A stretch of DNA of 7,110 nt from the NCBI GenBank assembly GCA_965368335.1, contig CBDUMN010000137.1, forward strand, positions 1-7,110. Reading direction: 5' to 3'. How positions within the stretch are numbered: position 1 is the stretch's first letter; every line of letters starts with the position of its first letter. The notes under the pieces were generated by a model, which saw only the letters and a program-made list of their open reading frames with translations, did not search any database and was not told the DNA's origin. The position numbers and the translations under genes were made by a program. Origin of the DNA: CBDUMN01 sp965368335 (GTDB lineage Bacteria; Pseudomonadota; Alphaproteobacteria; Rhodospirillales; JAPHRK01). Positions 1-6,415 of this stretch are shown here, piece by piece.

Positions 1-1247
1 ATAAAATCCCCTTCCTCGTAGTCGCCGACGCCTATCATTCGGAAACCGTGCAGTTCGCCGATCTGGTCTTGCCGGATACGACCTATCTTGAGCGCTATGA
101 CGTGATGTCGATCCTCGACCGGCCAATCTCCGAGTTTGAGGGGCCGGTGGATAGCGTGCGCGTGCCCATTTTGCCGCCCAAGGGCGATTGCAAGCCGTTC
201 CAGGAAGTGATTCTGGAAATGGGGGCGCGGTTGGGTCTGCCTTCTTTCGTTAATGAAAAGGGCGAAAAGAAATACCGCAACTACCCCGACTTCATCGTCA
301 ACTTCGAGACCGAGCCGGGATCGGGTATCGGTTTTCTGGCCGGGTGGCGCGGCAAGGCGGGCGAAGACTTCATGCGCGGCGAACCCAACCCGCGTCAGTG
401 GGAGATGTACGCCAAGAACAACGCCCATTATCACTACGAACTGCCGCGGTCTTATCAGTACATGCGCAACTGGAACGAGGGCTATCTGGAGTGGGCCAGC
501 GAACATGGCTTGGTGCGCCAGACCAACCCGATCCTCATTCACATCTATTCGGAAGTGCTGCAAAAATTCCGCCTCGCCGCCCAGGGCAAACGGGAAGGCC
601 GCCAGCCGCCCGATCATCTGCGCAAGCGGGTGGAGACCTATTTCGATCCTCTACCTTTCCATTACGAGACCCTGGAAAGCCAGTTGGTCGATACGCAGGA
701 GTTCAAGCTCAACGCCGTCACCCAACGGCCGATGGCGATGTATCACTCTTGGGACAGCCAGAACGCCTGGCTGCGGCAAATCCATACCTACAACGTGCTC
801 TACGTCCATCCGAGCGTCGGCCGCGTCGGTGGCTTTAAGGATGGCGACTGGGTCAATGTGGAAAGCCCGACCGGCAAGATCCGCTGCATCGCCAAATTCA
901 GTGAAGCGACCGAGCCCGGCACGGTCTGGACCTGGAACGCCATCGGCAAGGCGTCCGGGGCTTGGGGGCTTGATGAGAACGCCGAAGAATCGCGCAAAGG
1001 ATTCCTTCTCAATCACCTGATTTCCGAAGAGTTGCCGCCTCATGAAGCGGGCGAGCATATTTCCAATTCGGACCCAGTGACCGGACAGGCCGCTTGGTAT
1101 GACGTGCGGGTTAAGGTGACTAAGGCCGAAGAGGGAGCCGATCACAGCTTGCCGCAGTTCACCGCCGTCAAACCGCTTCCCGGCATGAAACGGTTCCTCG
1201 GTTCGGTGCGCCGTTTCGTGGCGGGCAAAGGGGAGGGCCGCTCATGA
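1..1247 (+). CDS. soeA: Sulfite dehydrogenase catalytic subunit SoeA-like (molybdopterin oxidoreductase), 3' part only
   Basis: This is the C-terminal 414 residues of a DMSO-reductase-superfamily catalytic subunit. The frame is already open at position 3, so the real start lies upstream of the window and the GTG at 48 is an internal valine. The first residues (VVADAYHSETVQFADLVLPD, then TTYLERYD) are the hallmark of the late molybdopterin-oxidoreductase domain, where the family reads 'T..ADIVLP...E'. From about fragment residue 240 (near 720) the protein enters the molybdopterin-dinucleotide-binding C-terminal domain, with 'VHPSVGRVGGFKDGDWV' and a following beta-rich part. Known role of the family: SoeA carries bis-MGD and an Fe-S cluster and oxidises sulfite to sulfate in the cytoplasm. 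The assignment to sulfite rests on the downstream SoeB- and SoeC-like genes and overall resemblance. A related polysulfide, thiosulfate or DMSO reductase cannot be excluded because the N-terminal half is missing. The stop overlaps the next start by four bases (ATGA), which indicates translational coupling. Confidence 0.8.
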   Translation, partial: KIPFLVVADAYHSETVQFADLVLPDTTYLERYDVMSILDRPISEFEGPVDSVRVPILPPKGDCKPFQEVILEMGARLGLPSFVNEKGEKKYRNYPDFIVNFETEPGSGIGFLAGWRGKAGEDFMRGEPNPRQWEMYAKNNAHYHYELPRSYQYMRNWNEGYLEWASEHGLVRQTNPILIHIYSEVLQKFRLAAQGKREGRQPPDHLRKRVETYFDPLPFHYETLESQLVDTQEFKLNAVTQRPMAMYHSWDSQNAWLRQIHTYNVLYVHPSVGRVGGFKDGDWVNVESPTGKIRCIAKFSEATEPGTVWTWNAIGKASGAWGLDENAEESRKGFLLNHLISEELPPHEAGEHISNSDPVTGQAAWYDVRVKVTKAEEGADHSLPQFTAVKPLPGMKRFLGSVRRFVAGKGEGRS

Positions 1248-1990
1248 CCGACACGGTGGCCAAACAACTCGCCCTGGTGATCGATCTTAATGTTTGCGTC
1301 GGCTGCCATGCCTGCGTGACCTCCTGCAAGGAATGGAATACCTCGGGCGAGGCCGGTCCGATGACCGACTTCAATCCCTATGGGGCCGACCCGGCGGGGG
1401 TCTTCTTCAACCGGGTGCAGACCTACGAAGCGGGGACCTTCCCCAACACCGAGACCATCCATTTTCCCAAGTCCTGCATGCATTGCGAAGACCCGCCCTG
1501 TGTGCCGGTCTGCCCGACGGGGGCGAGCTTCAAGCGCCAGGAAGACGGCATCGTGCTGGTCGATTACGACAAATGCATCGGCTGTAAATATTGCTCCTGG
1601 GCCTGCCCCTATGGAGCGCGTGAATTCGATGCGGCCCAGGGCGTGATGAAGAAATGCACCCTCTGCGTCGACCGGATTTACGACGAATCTCTGCCCGAAG
1701 ACCGGCGCAAACCGGCCTGTGTTCTGGCTTGCCCGGCGGGGGCGCGGTTGTTCGGCGATGTGACCGACCCGATGAGCGAGGTCTCGGTGGCGATCCGTGA
1801 GGAAGGGGGCTATCAGTCCATGCCCGAATGGGGCGCCAAACCGGCCAACCACTACCTGCCGCGCCGTAAACAGCGCGTCACCATTCACGAAGACGAGTTG
1901 GTGCGCGCCGACAATCCGCTCAAGAAAGAGCGCAAGCGTCCGAAGATCGACGACAAGGCTCCGTCGATCGACGATTGGGCATCCTGGTAA
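1244..1990 (+). CDS. soeB: Sulfite dehydrogenase iron-sulfur subunit SoeB-like, four [4Fe-4S] clusters
   Basis: This 248-residue ferredoxin-like electron-transfer subunit belongs to the DmsB/PhsB/SoeB group. Sixteen cysteines form four cluster motifs: C18-C21-C24-C28 (CX2CX2CX3C), C78-C81-C86-C90 (CX2CX4CX3CP), C111-C114-C117-C121, and C138-C141 with C159-C163. The set is complete, so four [4Fe-4S] clusters are expected, passing electrons from the molybdenum subunit to the membrane anchor. No Tat or Sec signal is present, consistent with a complex facing the cytoplasm, as described for SoeABC. The tail after residue 185 (MPEWGAKPANHYLPRRKQ) resembles SoeB proteins as I remember them. The ATG at 1244 is supported by a strong Shine-Dalgarno GGAGG at 1232-1236, seven bases upstream, and by the ATGA overlap with the catalytic gene. 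The electron-transfer role is near certain; the sulfite substrate is inferred from the gene set. Confidence 0.87.
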   Translation: MTDTVAKQLALVIDLNVCVGCHACVTSCKEWNTSGEAGPMTDFNPYGADPAGVFFNRVQTYEAGTFPNTETIHFPKSCMHCEDPPCVPVCPTGASFKRQEDGIVLVDYDKCIGCKYCSWACPYGAREFDAAQGVMKKCTLCVDRIYDESLPEDRRKPACVLACPAGARLFGDVTDPMSEVSVAIREEGGYQSMPEWGAKPANHYLPRRKQRVTIHEDELVRADNPLKKERKRPKIDDKAPSIDDWASW

Positions 1991-1999
1991 GGAAAGGGA
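1991..1999 (+). promoter_or_regulatory. Ribosome binding site that fixes the soeC start
   Basis: GGAAAGGGA lies eight bases before the ATG at 2008. An in-frame ATG at 1975 would add eleven residues (MGILVRKGTSA) but sits inside the soeB coding region and would encode this ribosome binding site. The downstream ATG is therefore preferred. Confidence 0.65.
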
Positions 2000-2007
2000 C
2001 ATCAGCT

Positions 2008-2988
2008 ATGAGACCAGCTTTTTCAGTCGTTTTCCTCACCACTCTGATTGGTGCGGGTCAGGGGTTATTTCTCGCCCTCGTCGCCGGGCAGTTTTATTGG
2101 ACCATCGGTGCGACCGAAGTTCAGGAGGGCGGAGCGTTCTATGCCGGCGGCAGCGTTATTGCGCTGGCCTTCCTCGGGCTTGGCTTGTTCGCCTCGTTCT
2201 TTCACCTTGCGCGGCCCGAACGGGCCTGGCGGGCGGCGTCGCAATGGCGGACCAGTTGGCTTTCCCGCGAGGTCATTTTGTTGCCCGCGACCATGGGCGG
2301 TATTTTCCTCTATGGCGCGTTCCATTGGTTCGGCTTCAAGCCGGTGCTGATGACGTTTTCCAACATGAAGACCCTCGATCTGACCATGGCCATGGGCTAT
2401 GCGGGGGCGGGCGTCACCCTGCTGTTGTTTGTCTGCACCGGGATGATCTACGCCTCGATCAAGTTCATTCAGGAATGGGCGACGCCGCTGACCGTGGTTA
2501 ACTATGTGCTATTGGGTACGGCCTCCGGCTTCGTTCTGGCGACGGTTTACGCCATGGCGTTCGGCAGTCATCTGGCCGATTTTTATGCCGGGGGCGCTAT
2601 TGCGCTGACGGTGCTGGCGTTCTTGGGCCGGGCTGCGAGTCTGTGGCGGAACCGGCGTCTTAAGTATCTCTCATCCTTGCAATCGGCGGTCGGCCTGCAT
2701 CACCGTCAGCTGCGCCAGTTGACCCGAGGGTTTCTCGCCGGTTCGTTCAATCTCAAGGAATTTTTCCACCCCGGCAGCCCGCAACTGCTCCAGCTTCTAA
2801 CGGTGGTCTTCGTGATTACCGTTTTCATCTTGCCGTTGGCTCTGTTGGCCTTGGCCTGGGGGGAAGCATCGCTTGTCGGGTTCGCTGCGGCCTTCCTCAT
2901 TCAATACGCCGGTCTGCTGGCCGAACGCTGGGTCTTCTTCGCCGAAGCCCGCCACCCGCAAAACCTCTATTACCAAAACGCGGGTTAG
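2008..2988 (+). CDS. soeC: Sulfite dehydrogenase membrane anchor SoeC-like (DmsC family)
   Basis: This 326-residue integral membrane protein has eight predicted helices, read from hydrophobicity: about residues 5-30, 44-67, 87-107, 125-150, 162-185, 192-210, 259-283 and 288-305. The loop after helix 2 reads HLARPERAWRA then SWLSRE, the conserved signature of DmsC-type anchors. In this family the subunit anchors the catalytic and Fe-S subunits and passes electrons to or from quinone. No CXXCH haem motif is visible. The gene follows soeB by 17 bases with its own ribosome binding site, completing an A-B-C order typical of complex-iron-sulfur molybdoenzymes. A charged cytoplasmic-type stretch between helices 6 and 7 (residues 214-255) is rich in Arg and His. 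The family is confident. Sulfite as the physiological electron source is inferred from resemblance to SoeABC; DMSO-reductase-type anchors are the main alternative. Confidence 0.85.
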   Translation: MRPAFSVVFLTTLIGAGQGLFLALVAGQFYWTIGATEVQEGGAFYAGGSVIALAFLGLGLFASFFHLARPERAWRAASQWRTSWLSREVILLPATMGGIFLYGAFHWFGFKPVLMTFSNMKTLDLTMAMGYAGAGVTLLLFVCTGMIYASIKFIQEWATPLTVVNYVLLGTASGFVLATVYAMAFGSHLADFYAGGAIALTVLAFLGRAASLWRNRRLKYLSSLQSAVGLHHRQLRQLTRGFLAGSFNLKEFFHPGSPQLLQLLTVVFVITVFILPLALLALAWGEASLVGFAAAFLIQYAGLLAERWVFFAEARHPQNLYYQNAG

Positions 2989-2996
2989 TTGATCTT

Positions 2997-3034
2997 GTCA
3001 TTCCGGGTTCATGCGATGCATGCCCTGGAATGAC
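2997..3034 (+). repeat. Imperfect palindrome after soeC, REP-like element or weak terminator
   Basis: The left arm GTCATTCCGGGTTCATGC (2997-3014) faces the right arm GCATGCCCTGGAATGAC (3018-3034) across a three-base GAT loop. The outer eight pairs (GTCATTCC/GGAATGAC) and the inner five (CATGC/GCATG) are perfect, with a mismatched and one-base-bulged middle. It begins nine bases after the soeC stop. No T-run follows, so it is not a canonical intrinsic terminator. GTCATTCCGGG-type palindromes recur between genes in many alphaproteobacterial genomes, so a dispersed palindromic repeat that stabilises or ends the transcript is the likelier reading. This can only be settled with the rest of the genome. 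Confidence 0.6.
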
Positions 3035-3088
3035 GATGGAAATTGTTTGAGGCAGCGCTTAAAGTCTCGGCAGCGATTCTCAATTTTT

Positions 3089-3093
3089 AAGGA
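3089..3093 (+). promoter_or_regulatory. Ribosome binding site supporting the GTG start of meaB
   Basis: AAGGA sits six bases before the GTG at 3100. This good spacing decides in favour of the GTG over the next in-frame ATG, at codon 11. Confidence 0.6.
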
Positions 3094-3099
3094 CCGGGC

Positions 3100-4068
3100 G
3101 TGGCGGAAATATCGGAAAAGCTTCAGAAGATGATTGACGGGCTGTTGGCGGGCGACCGGGCGTCGCTGGCGCGCGCCATTACGGCGGTAGAAAACCGCAC
3201 TCCCGATGCCGGTCCTATTTTGAAAAGCATCCAGCCTCAGTTGGGCCGCGCCCTCGTCGTCGGCTTTACCGGTCCGCCGGGTGCTGGCAAATCGACCCTG
3301 ATCAACGCCTATGTGAGCGAGTTGAGGAAGCGTGGCAAGTCGGTCGCTGTGCTGGCGGTCGATCCTTCGAGCCCGGTTAGCGGCGGGGCGATCCTCGGTG
3401 ACCGTATCCGCATGTCGGAACATACCAACGACCCGATGGTCTTCGTCCGCTCGCTGGCGTCGCGCGGCCACCTGGGCGGCCTGACGCGCATGGCGGCCCG
3501 CGTGGTCGACGTGATGGATGCAGCGGGGCGCGATGTGGTGGTTATCGAAACCGTCGGCACCGGCCAGTCCGAGGTTGAAGTGGCAGAGGTGGCGGGCACC
3601 AAGGTGGTGATTTCGGCTCCCTCGTTGGGCGATGGCATCCAGGCGATCAAGGCGGGAATCCTGGAGATTGCCGATGTGCTGGTGGTCAACAAATGCGATA
3701 TGCCGCATGCCAAGGACACCAAGGCGCAACTGAAATCCATGCTGCATCTGCGCGAAAAATCGGACTGGACCGTGCCGGTCATCGGCACCACGGCGACCAC
3801 GTTTGAGGGGCTGGCCGACCTAGCCGATGCGGTAGAAGCCCACGACGCCACCCTGCGTGGCGCTCGCAACCGCCTCGACCCGAGAGCGCGAACCCGCAAA
3901 GTCCTCGCCGAAACCTTGGCCCATTTTATCGAAGACCGCTTACTTGAGGGCAACGATCCTGAGCTACTGAAGATCTTCGATGCCCTCCAAAGCGGTGAGC
4001 TGGATTTCGATGAAGCGGGACGGAAAATTCTGGAAAGCGGGTTGTTGTATGGCGAGGATACCTCGTAG
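3100..4068 (+). CDS. meaB: MeaB/ArgK-family GTPase, chaperone of B12-dependent acyl-CoA mutase
   Basis: This 322-residue SIMIBI-class G protein matches the family's usual length of about 310-330. Visible motifs are the Walker A loop GPPGAGKS (residues 58-65), the VDPSSPVSGGAILGDRIRM segment (87-105), the family signature ETVGTGQSEVEVA (150-162), and the guanine-specificity motif NKCD (197-200). An N-terminal helical extension (residues 1-45) and a C-terminal helical tail, thought to serve dimerisation, complete the architecture. Known role: GTP-dependent gating of adenosylcobalamin loading and protection of methylmalonyl-CoA mutase or related mutases. The older name ArgK (arginine-transport kinase) is misleading. 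The start is GTG, preceded by AAGGA. No mutase or epimerase gene is adjacent, so the client must be encoded elsewhere. The segment VISAPSLGDGIQAIKAG differs from the 'PGAGDELQGIK' form of the best-studied members, so the client could be another acyl-CoA mutase. Confidence 0.9.
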   Translation: MAEISEKLQKMIDGLLAGDRASLARAITAVENRTPDAGPILKSIQPQLGRALVVGFTGPPGAGKSTLINAYVSELRKRGKSVAVLAVDPSSPVSGGAILGDRIRMSEHTNDPMVFVRSLASRGHLGGLTRMAARVVDVMDAAGRDVVVIETVGTGQSEVEVAEVAGTKVVISAPSLGDGIQAIKAGILEIADVLVVNKCDMPHAKDTKAQLKSMLHLREKSDWTVPVIGTTATTFEGLADLADAVEAHDATLRGARNRLDPRARTRKVLAETLAHFIEDRLLEGNDPELLKIFDALQSGELDFDEAGRKILESGLLYGEDTS

Positions 4069-4141
4069 CAAACCGGCCTCATCATTTTCGATCAATGAAA
4101 TAATCGAATATCTCGCAGGGGTTGTTCTTTGGTGATAGATG

Positions 4142-4182
4142 CGATTAGTATTCTACGGATGGTGTTCTAAGAATAAGAATCG
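4142..4182. repeat. Imperfect inverted repeat in the meaB-kinase gap
   Basis: CGATTAGTATTCT (4142-4154) is the reverse complement of AGAATAAGAATCG (4170-4182) at 11 of 13 positions, separated by 15 bases. The stem is AT-rich and no T-run follows, so it is a poor terminator. It lies 107 bases before the likely kinase start, where an operator or a weak end-of-meaB structure is possible. The rest of the gap (4069-4289) is AT-rich and shows no open frame I would support. A TTGCAA at 4212 with TTTAAG at 4236 (18-base spacing) is only a weak promoter candidate. Confidence 0.35.
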
Positions 4183-4289
4183 TCAATTTGCCGAGATGCC
4201 CGTTTTAAGAGTTGCAATCTGTAGTGCCGGAAGCATTTAAGCTAAAGGCGTCTGCAATCGCATTTACACCTTAAAAGACTGTGGGGCTG

Positions 4290-6149
4290 ATGAACCAGAA
4301 AGCCGCGACGACTACAAACTCTATACTGAAAAGCTCCAGCAAATTTTTGCTGTTTCTGATGGTGTTTACGCCGCTTGCAATTGTGCTTGTGGTGCTGCTC
4401 GTGGTTTATGAATATCTCAATCACCGGATCGAGAGAACGGAGTTTGAAAGCCGTGAGCTCAGCTACAACACGCTCGCCCGAAACAGTTTAATTCGTGACC
4501 TCGAATACCTCAGTTCGGATATTCGCATTCTGGCCTTTAGCGACGCCATGGAGCGCATGCTCAATGGTGATGGTCCGGTTACTCCAGTCTATCTAACACG
4601 GCTTTTTGTCACTTATTCGACCGATAGAGGCTTTTACGATCAGATTCGTTACATCGATGAGACTGGTATGGAGCGAGTTCGCGTCAACCGAGTGGGGGAT
4701 CAGGCGGTGGTTGTTTCCCAAGACGACCTGCAGGACAAGAGCCACCGTTATTACTTCCGCGAAACGATGAAACTCGATGCCGATGATGTCTATGTTTCGC
4801 GTCTCGATCTCAATGTGGAAGACGGCCAGATTGAAAGGCCGTTCAAGCCGATGATCCGCATCGCCAAGCCGGTTTTCGATCAAACGGGTCGCAAAAGGGG
4901 TGTGGTGGTGTTGAACTATCTCGCCGCCTATTTGATTGATCGTTACGTCGCCTCGATCCCTAAAGAAACTGAGAACAATTATTTGTTGAACAAAGACGGA
5001 TTTTGGATTCATTCCTCTTCTGAGGAGCAGGAATGGGGGTTCATGTTCGAAAACGGCAAAGGCTTTTCTGACGCTTATCCCGATGAGTGGCGGGTTATTA
5101 GGAGCGGGGATAGCGGATCGTTTTATTCCAAGGTTGGATATATTTCATATGCCACGGTTTATCCCAAAAAACATATCGCGCCGAAACGTCGACTAGAGGG
5201 GGATTTGGAGCGTTATTGGAAGATCGTCAGCATCTTGCCGTCGTCTCGTTTCGATATTTTTTCGATGCTCGCCAAACGCCATTACGATCTTTTAGCGTTT
5301 TTAACGATGCTGATTTTCGTCGGGCTGGTGAGTTACTACATCGCTTCCGTGCGGAGCGCGGAAAAACGGGCCCAATACGAACTGGCCATGGCTAAGCTCG
5401 AAGCGGAGCGCGCCAATCGGAGCAAGTCGGAATTCCTCGCCAATATGAGCCACGAACTTCGTACGCCGCTCAATGCAATCATCGGCTTTTCCTCGACTAT
5501 GTCGCTCGAGATATTCGGCCCGTTAGGCGACAAGTACAAAGAACAGGTCACCGATATCAACAATTCGGGCGAACACTTGCTTGAGCTGATTAATGACATT
5601 CTCGATATTTCGGCGATTGAAGCCAATGCGGTGCACCTCCATGAGGAATGGGCAACGGTTCAGAAGGTTGTCGAGTCCGTCTGTCGGTTGATTGAGGTGC
5701 GGGCGCAGAAAGAGAAAATCTCCCTCAGCATGGATATTCCAACCGATTTACCTGAAATTTATGTCGATACACGCCGGATCAAACAGGTTTTGATCAACCT
5801 CTTGAGCAATGCGGTGAAGTTTACCGAAAAACGGGGGCGGGTTATCGTTAAGGGGTTCATGAATAAGGATGGCTCATTGGCTATTGCCGTAAGCGATACC
5901 GGCATCGGAATGGATCAGGATGAGGCTGAGATCGCCATGACCATTTTCGGCCAGCTTGAGGGCTCTCTGACCCGCAAGTACGACGGGGCCGGTTTGGGCC
6001 TGCCTTTGTCCAGACAATTGGTCGACATTCATGGCGGTTACCTGAATATTGTGAGCGCAAAGGGGCAGGGGACGACGGTTACGGTCGTTTTGCCCGCCGA
6101 GCGTGTCGGTCGCCATCCGGAAGAGCCCGCATCACTGGCCGGGGAATAA
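4290..6149 (+). CDS. Membrane sensor histidine kinase with periplasmic Cache-like domain
   Basis: This gene encodes 619 residues from the ATG at 4290; an in-frame GTG at 4281 would add three. Neither start has a well-placed Shine-Dalgarno (GGGG ends only three bases before the ATG). Domains in order: helix 1 (about 19-40); a large periplasmic sensor (about 44-325) with 'QIRYIDETGMERVRVN' and 'IRIAKPVFDQTGRKRGVVVLNY', which I recognise as a double-Cache/PDC-like fold; helix 2 (334-353); a short charged coiled coil (356-378); the phosphoacceptor box FLANMSHELRTPLNAIIGF with His388; and an HATPase_c domain with N-box Asn507, DTGIGM (536-541) and DGAGLGL (565-571). All catalytic motifs are intact. 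The sequence 'EIFGPLGDKYKEQ...SGEHLLELINDILDIS' is typical of alphaproteobacterial DivJ/PleC/PdhS-like kinases. No receiver domain is fused and no response regulator is adjacent, so the partner and ligand are unknown. Confidence 0.92.
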   Translation: MNQKAATTTNSILKSSSKFLLFLMVFTPLAIVLVVLLVVYEYLNHRIERTEFESRELSYNTLARNSLIRDLEYLSSDIRILAFSDAMERMLNGDGPVTPVYLTRLFVTYSTDRGFYDQIRYIDETGMERVRVNRVGDQAVVVSQDDLQDKSHRYYFRETMKLDADDVYVSRLDLNVEDGQIERPFKPMIRIAKPVFDQTGRKRGVVVLNYLAAYLIDRYVASIPKETENNYLLNKDGFWIHSSSEEQEWGFMFENGKGFSDAYPDEWRVIRSGDSGSFYSKVGYISYATVYPKKHIAPKRRLEGDLERYWKIVSILPSSRFDIFSMLAKRHYDLLAFLTMLIFVGLVSYYIASVRSAEKRAQYELAMAKLEAERANRSKSEFLANMSHELRTPLNAIIGFSSTMSLEIFGPLGDKYKEQVTDINNSGEHLLELINDILDISAIEANAVHLHEEWATVQKVVESVCRLIEVRAQKEKISLSMDIPTDLPEIYVDTRRIKQVLINLLSNAVKFTEKRGRVIVKGFMNKDGSLAIAVSDTGIGMDQDEAEIAMTIFGQLEGSLTRKYDGAGLGLPLSRQLVDIHGGYLNIVSAKGQGTTVTVVLPAERVGRHPEEPASLAGE

Positions 6150-6398
6150 GGCCACCGCTTCTTTCAGCGCTCTCCTAAATATCCGGTCTTTCTTTAGATG
6201 CCATTCCCGGCTCATGGCGTCGCTTCGCGTGCCGTATTTCTCGGCATAGAGCAGGACCCAGGTACGCCCGCGTGTCGATTTAGCGCCCGTTCCATTGTTG
6301 TGGGCAGCGAGGCGCTGCTCCAGATCGGTCGTCCACCCCACATAGGTTTTGCCGCCGTCTTGGCCGGGACTGCCGATGATGTAGGTGAAACAGGGCAT
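6132..6398 (-). CDS. GIY-YIG domain protein (UPF0213/YhbQ-like putative endonuclease)
   Basis: This 88-residue single-domain protein has the GIY-YIG nuclease fold. Visible elements are Tyr6 (YIIGS, in the position of GIY), TYVG at 18-21 (in the position of YIG), Arg29 in DLEQRL, His33-Asn34-Asn35-Gly36, and the metal-binding Glu65 in SREWHLKK. The expected catalytic residues are all present. Members are small and stand alone; a DNA-repair or nucleolytic role is assumed from the fold but poorly established. The ATG at 6398 lies 17 bases after the AlgH-like stop and has no evident ribosome binding site, which suggests an operon and possibly coupled translation. The 3' end overlaps the convergent kinase gene by 18 bases. 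A SPGQDGG insertion between the two tyrosine motifs makes the first hairpin slightly longer than in many relatives. Confidence 0.87.
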   Translation of the reverse strand: MPCFTYIIGSPGQDGGKTYVGWTTDLEQRLAAHNNGTGAKSTRGRTWVLLYAEKYGTRSDAMSREWHLKKDRIFRRALKEAVALFPGQ

Positions 6399-6415
6399 GG
6401 TCGTTGGCGGCGGCT

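Noticed and set aside
48..50. GTG as the start of the first gene
   Set aside because: Conserved family sequence continues in frame upstream to position 3, so this is an internal valine of a gene cut by the window edge.
253..1020. 255-codon + strand frame inside the soeA region
   Set aside because: Out-of-frame reading of the molybdopterin oxidoreductase; Arg/Ser/Pro-rich low-complexity translation with no family resemblance.
1975..1977. Upstream ATG as start of soeC
   Set aside because: It would overlap the soeB end and encode the ribosome binding site; the leader MGILVRKGTSA precedes the first membrane helix without purpose.
1142..2002. 286-codon open frame on the - strand opposite soeB
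   Set aside because: Fully antisense to a gene with sixteen conserved cysteines; its composition is that of a shadow frame and no domain is recognised.
2998..3747. 249-codon open frame on the - strand opposite meaB
   Set aside because: It lies antisense to a gene with unmistakable G-protein motifs and has the His/Arg-rich composition usual for antisense frames in GC-rich DNA; no recognisable domain.
4087..4108. TTCGAT/ATCGAA inverted repeat as a meaB terminator
   Set aside because: Only six AT-rich pairs around a ten-base loop, with no T-run; too weak to call.
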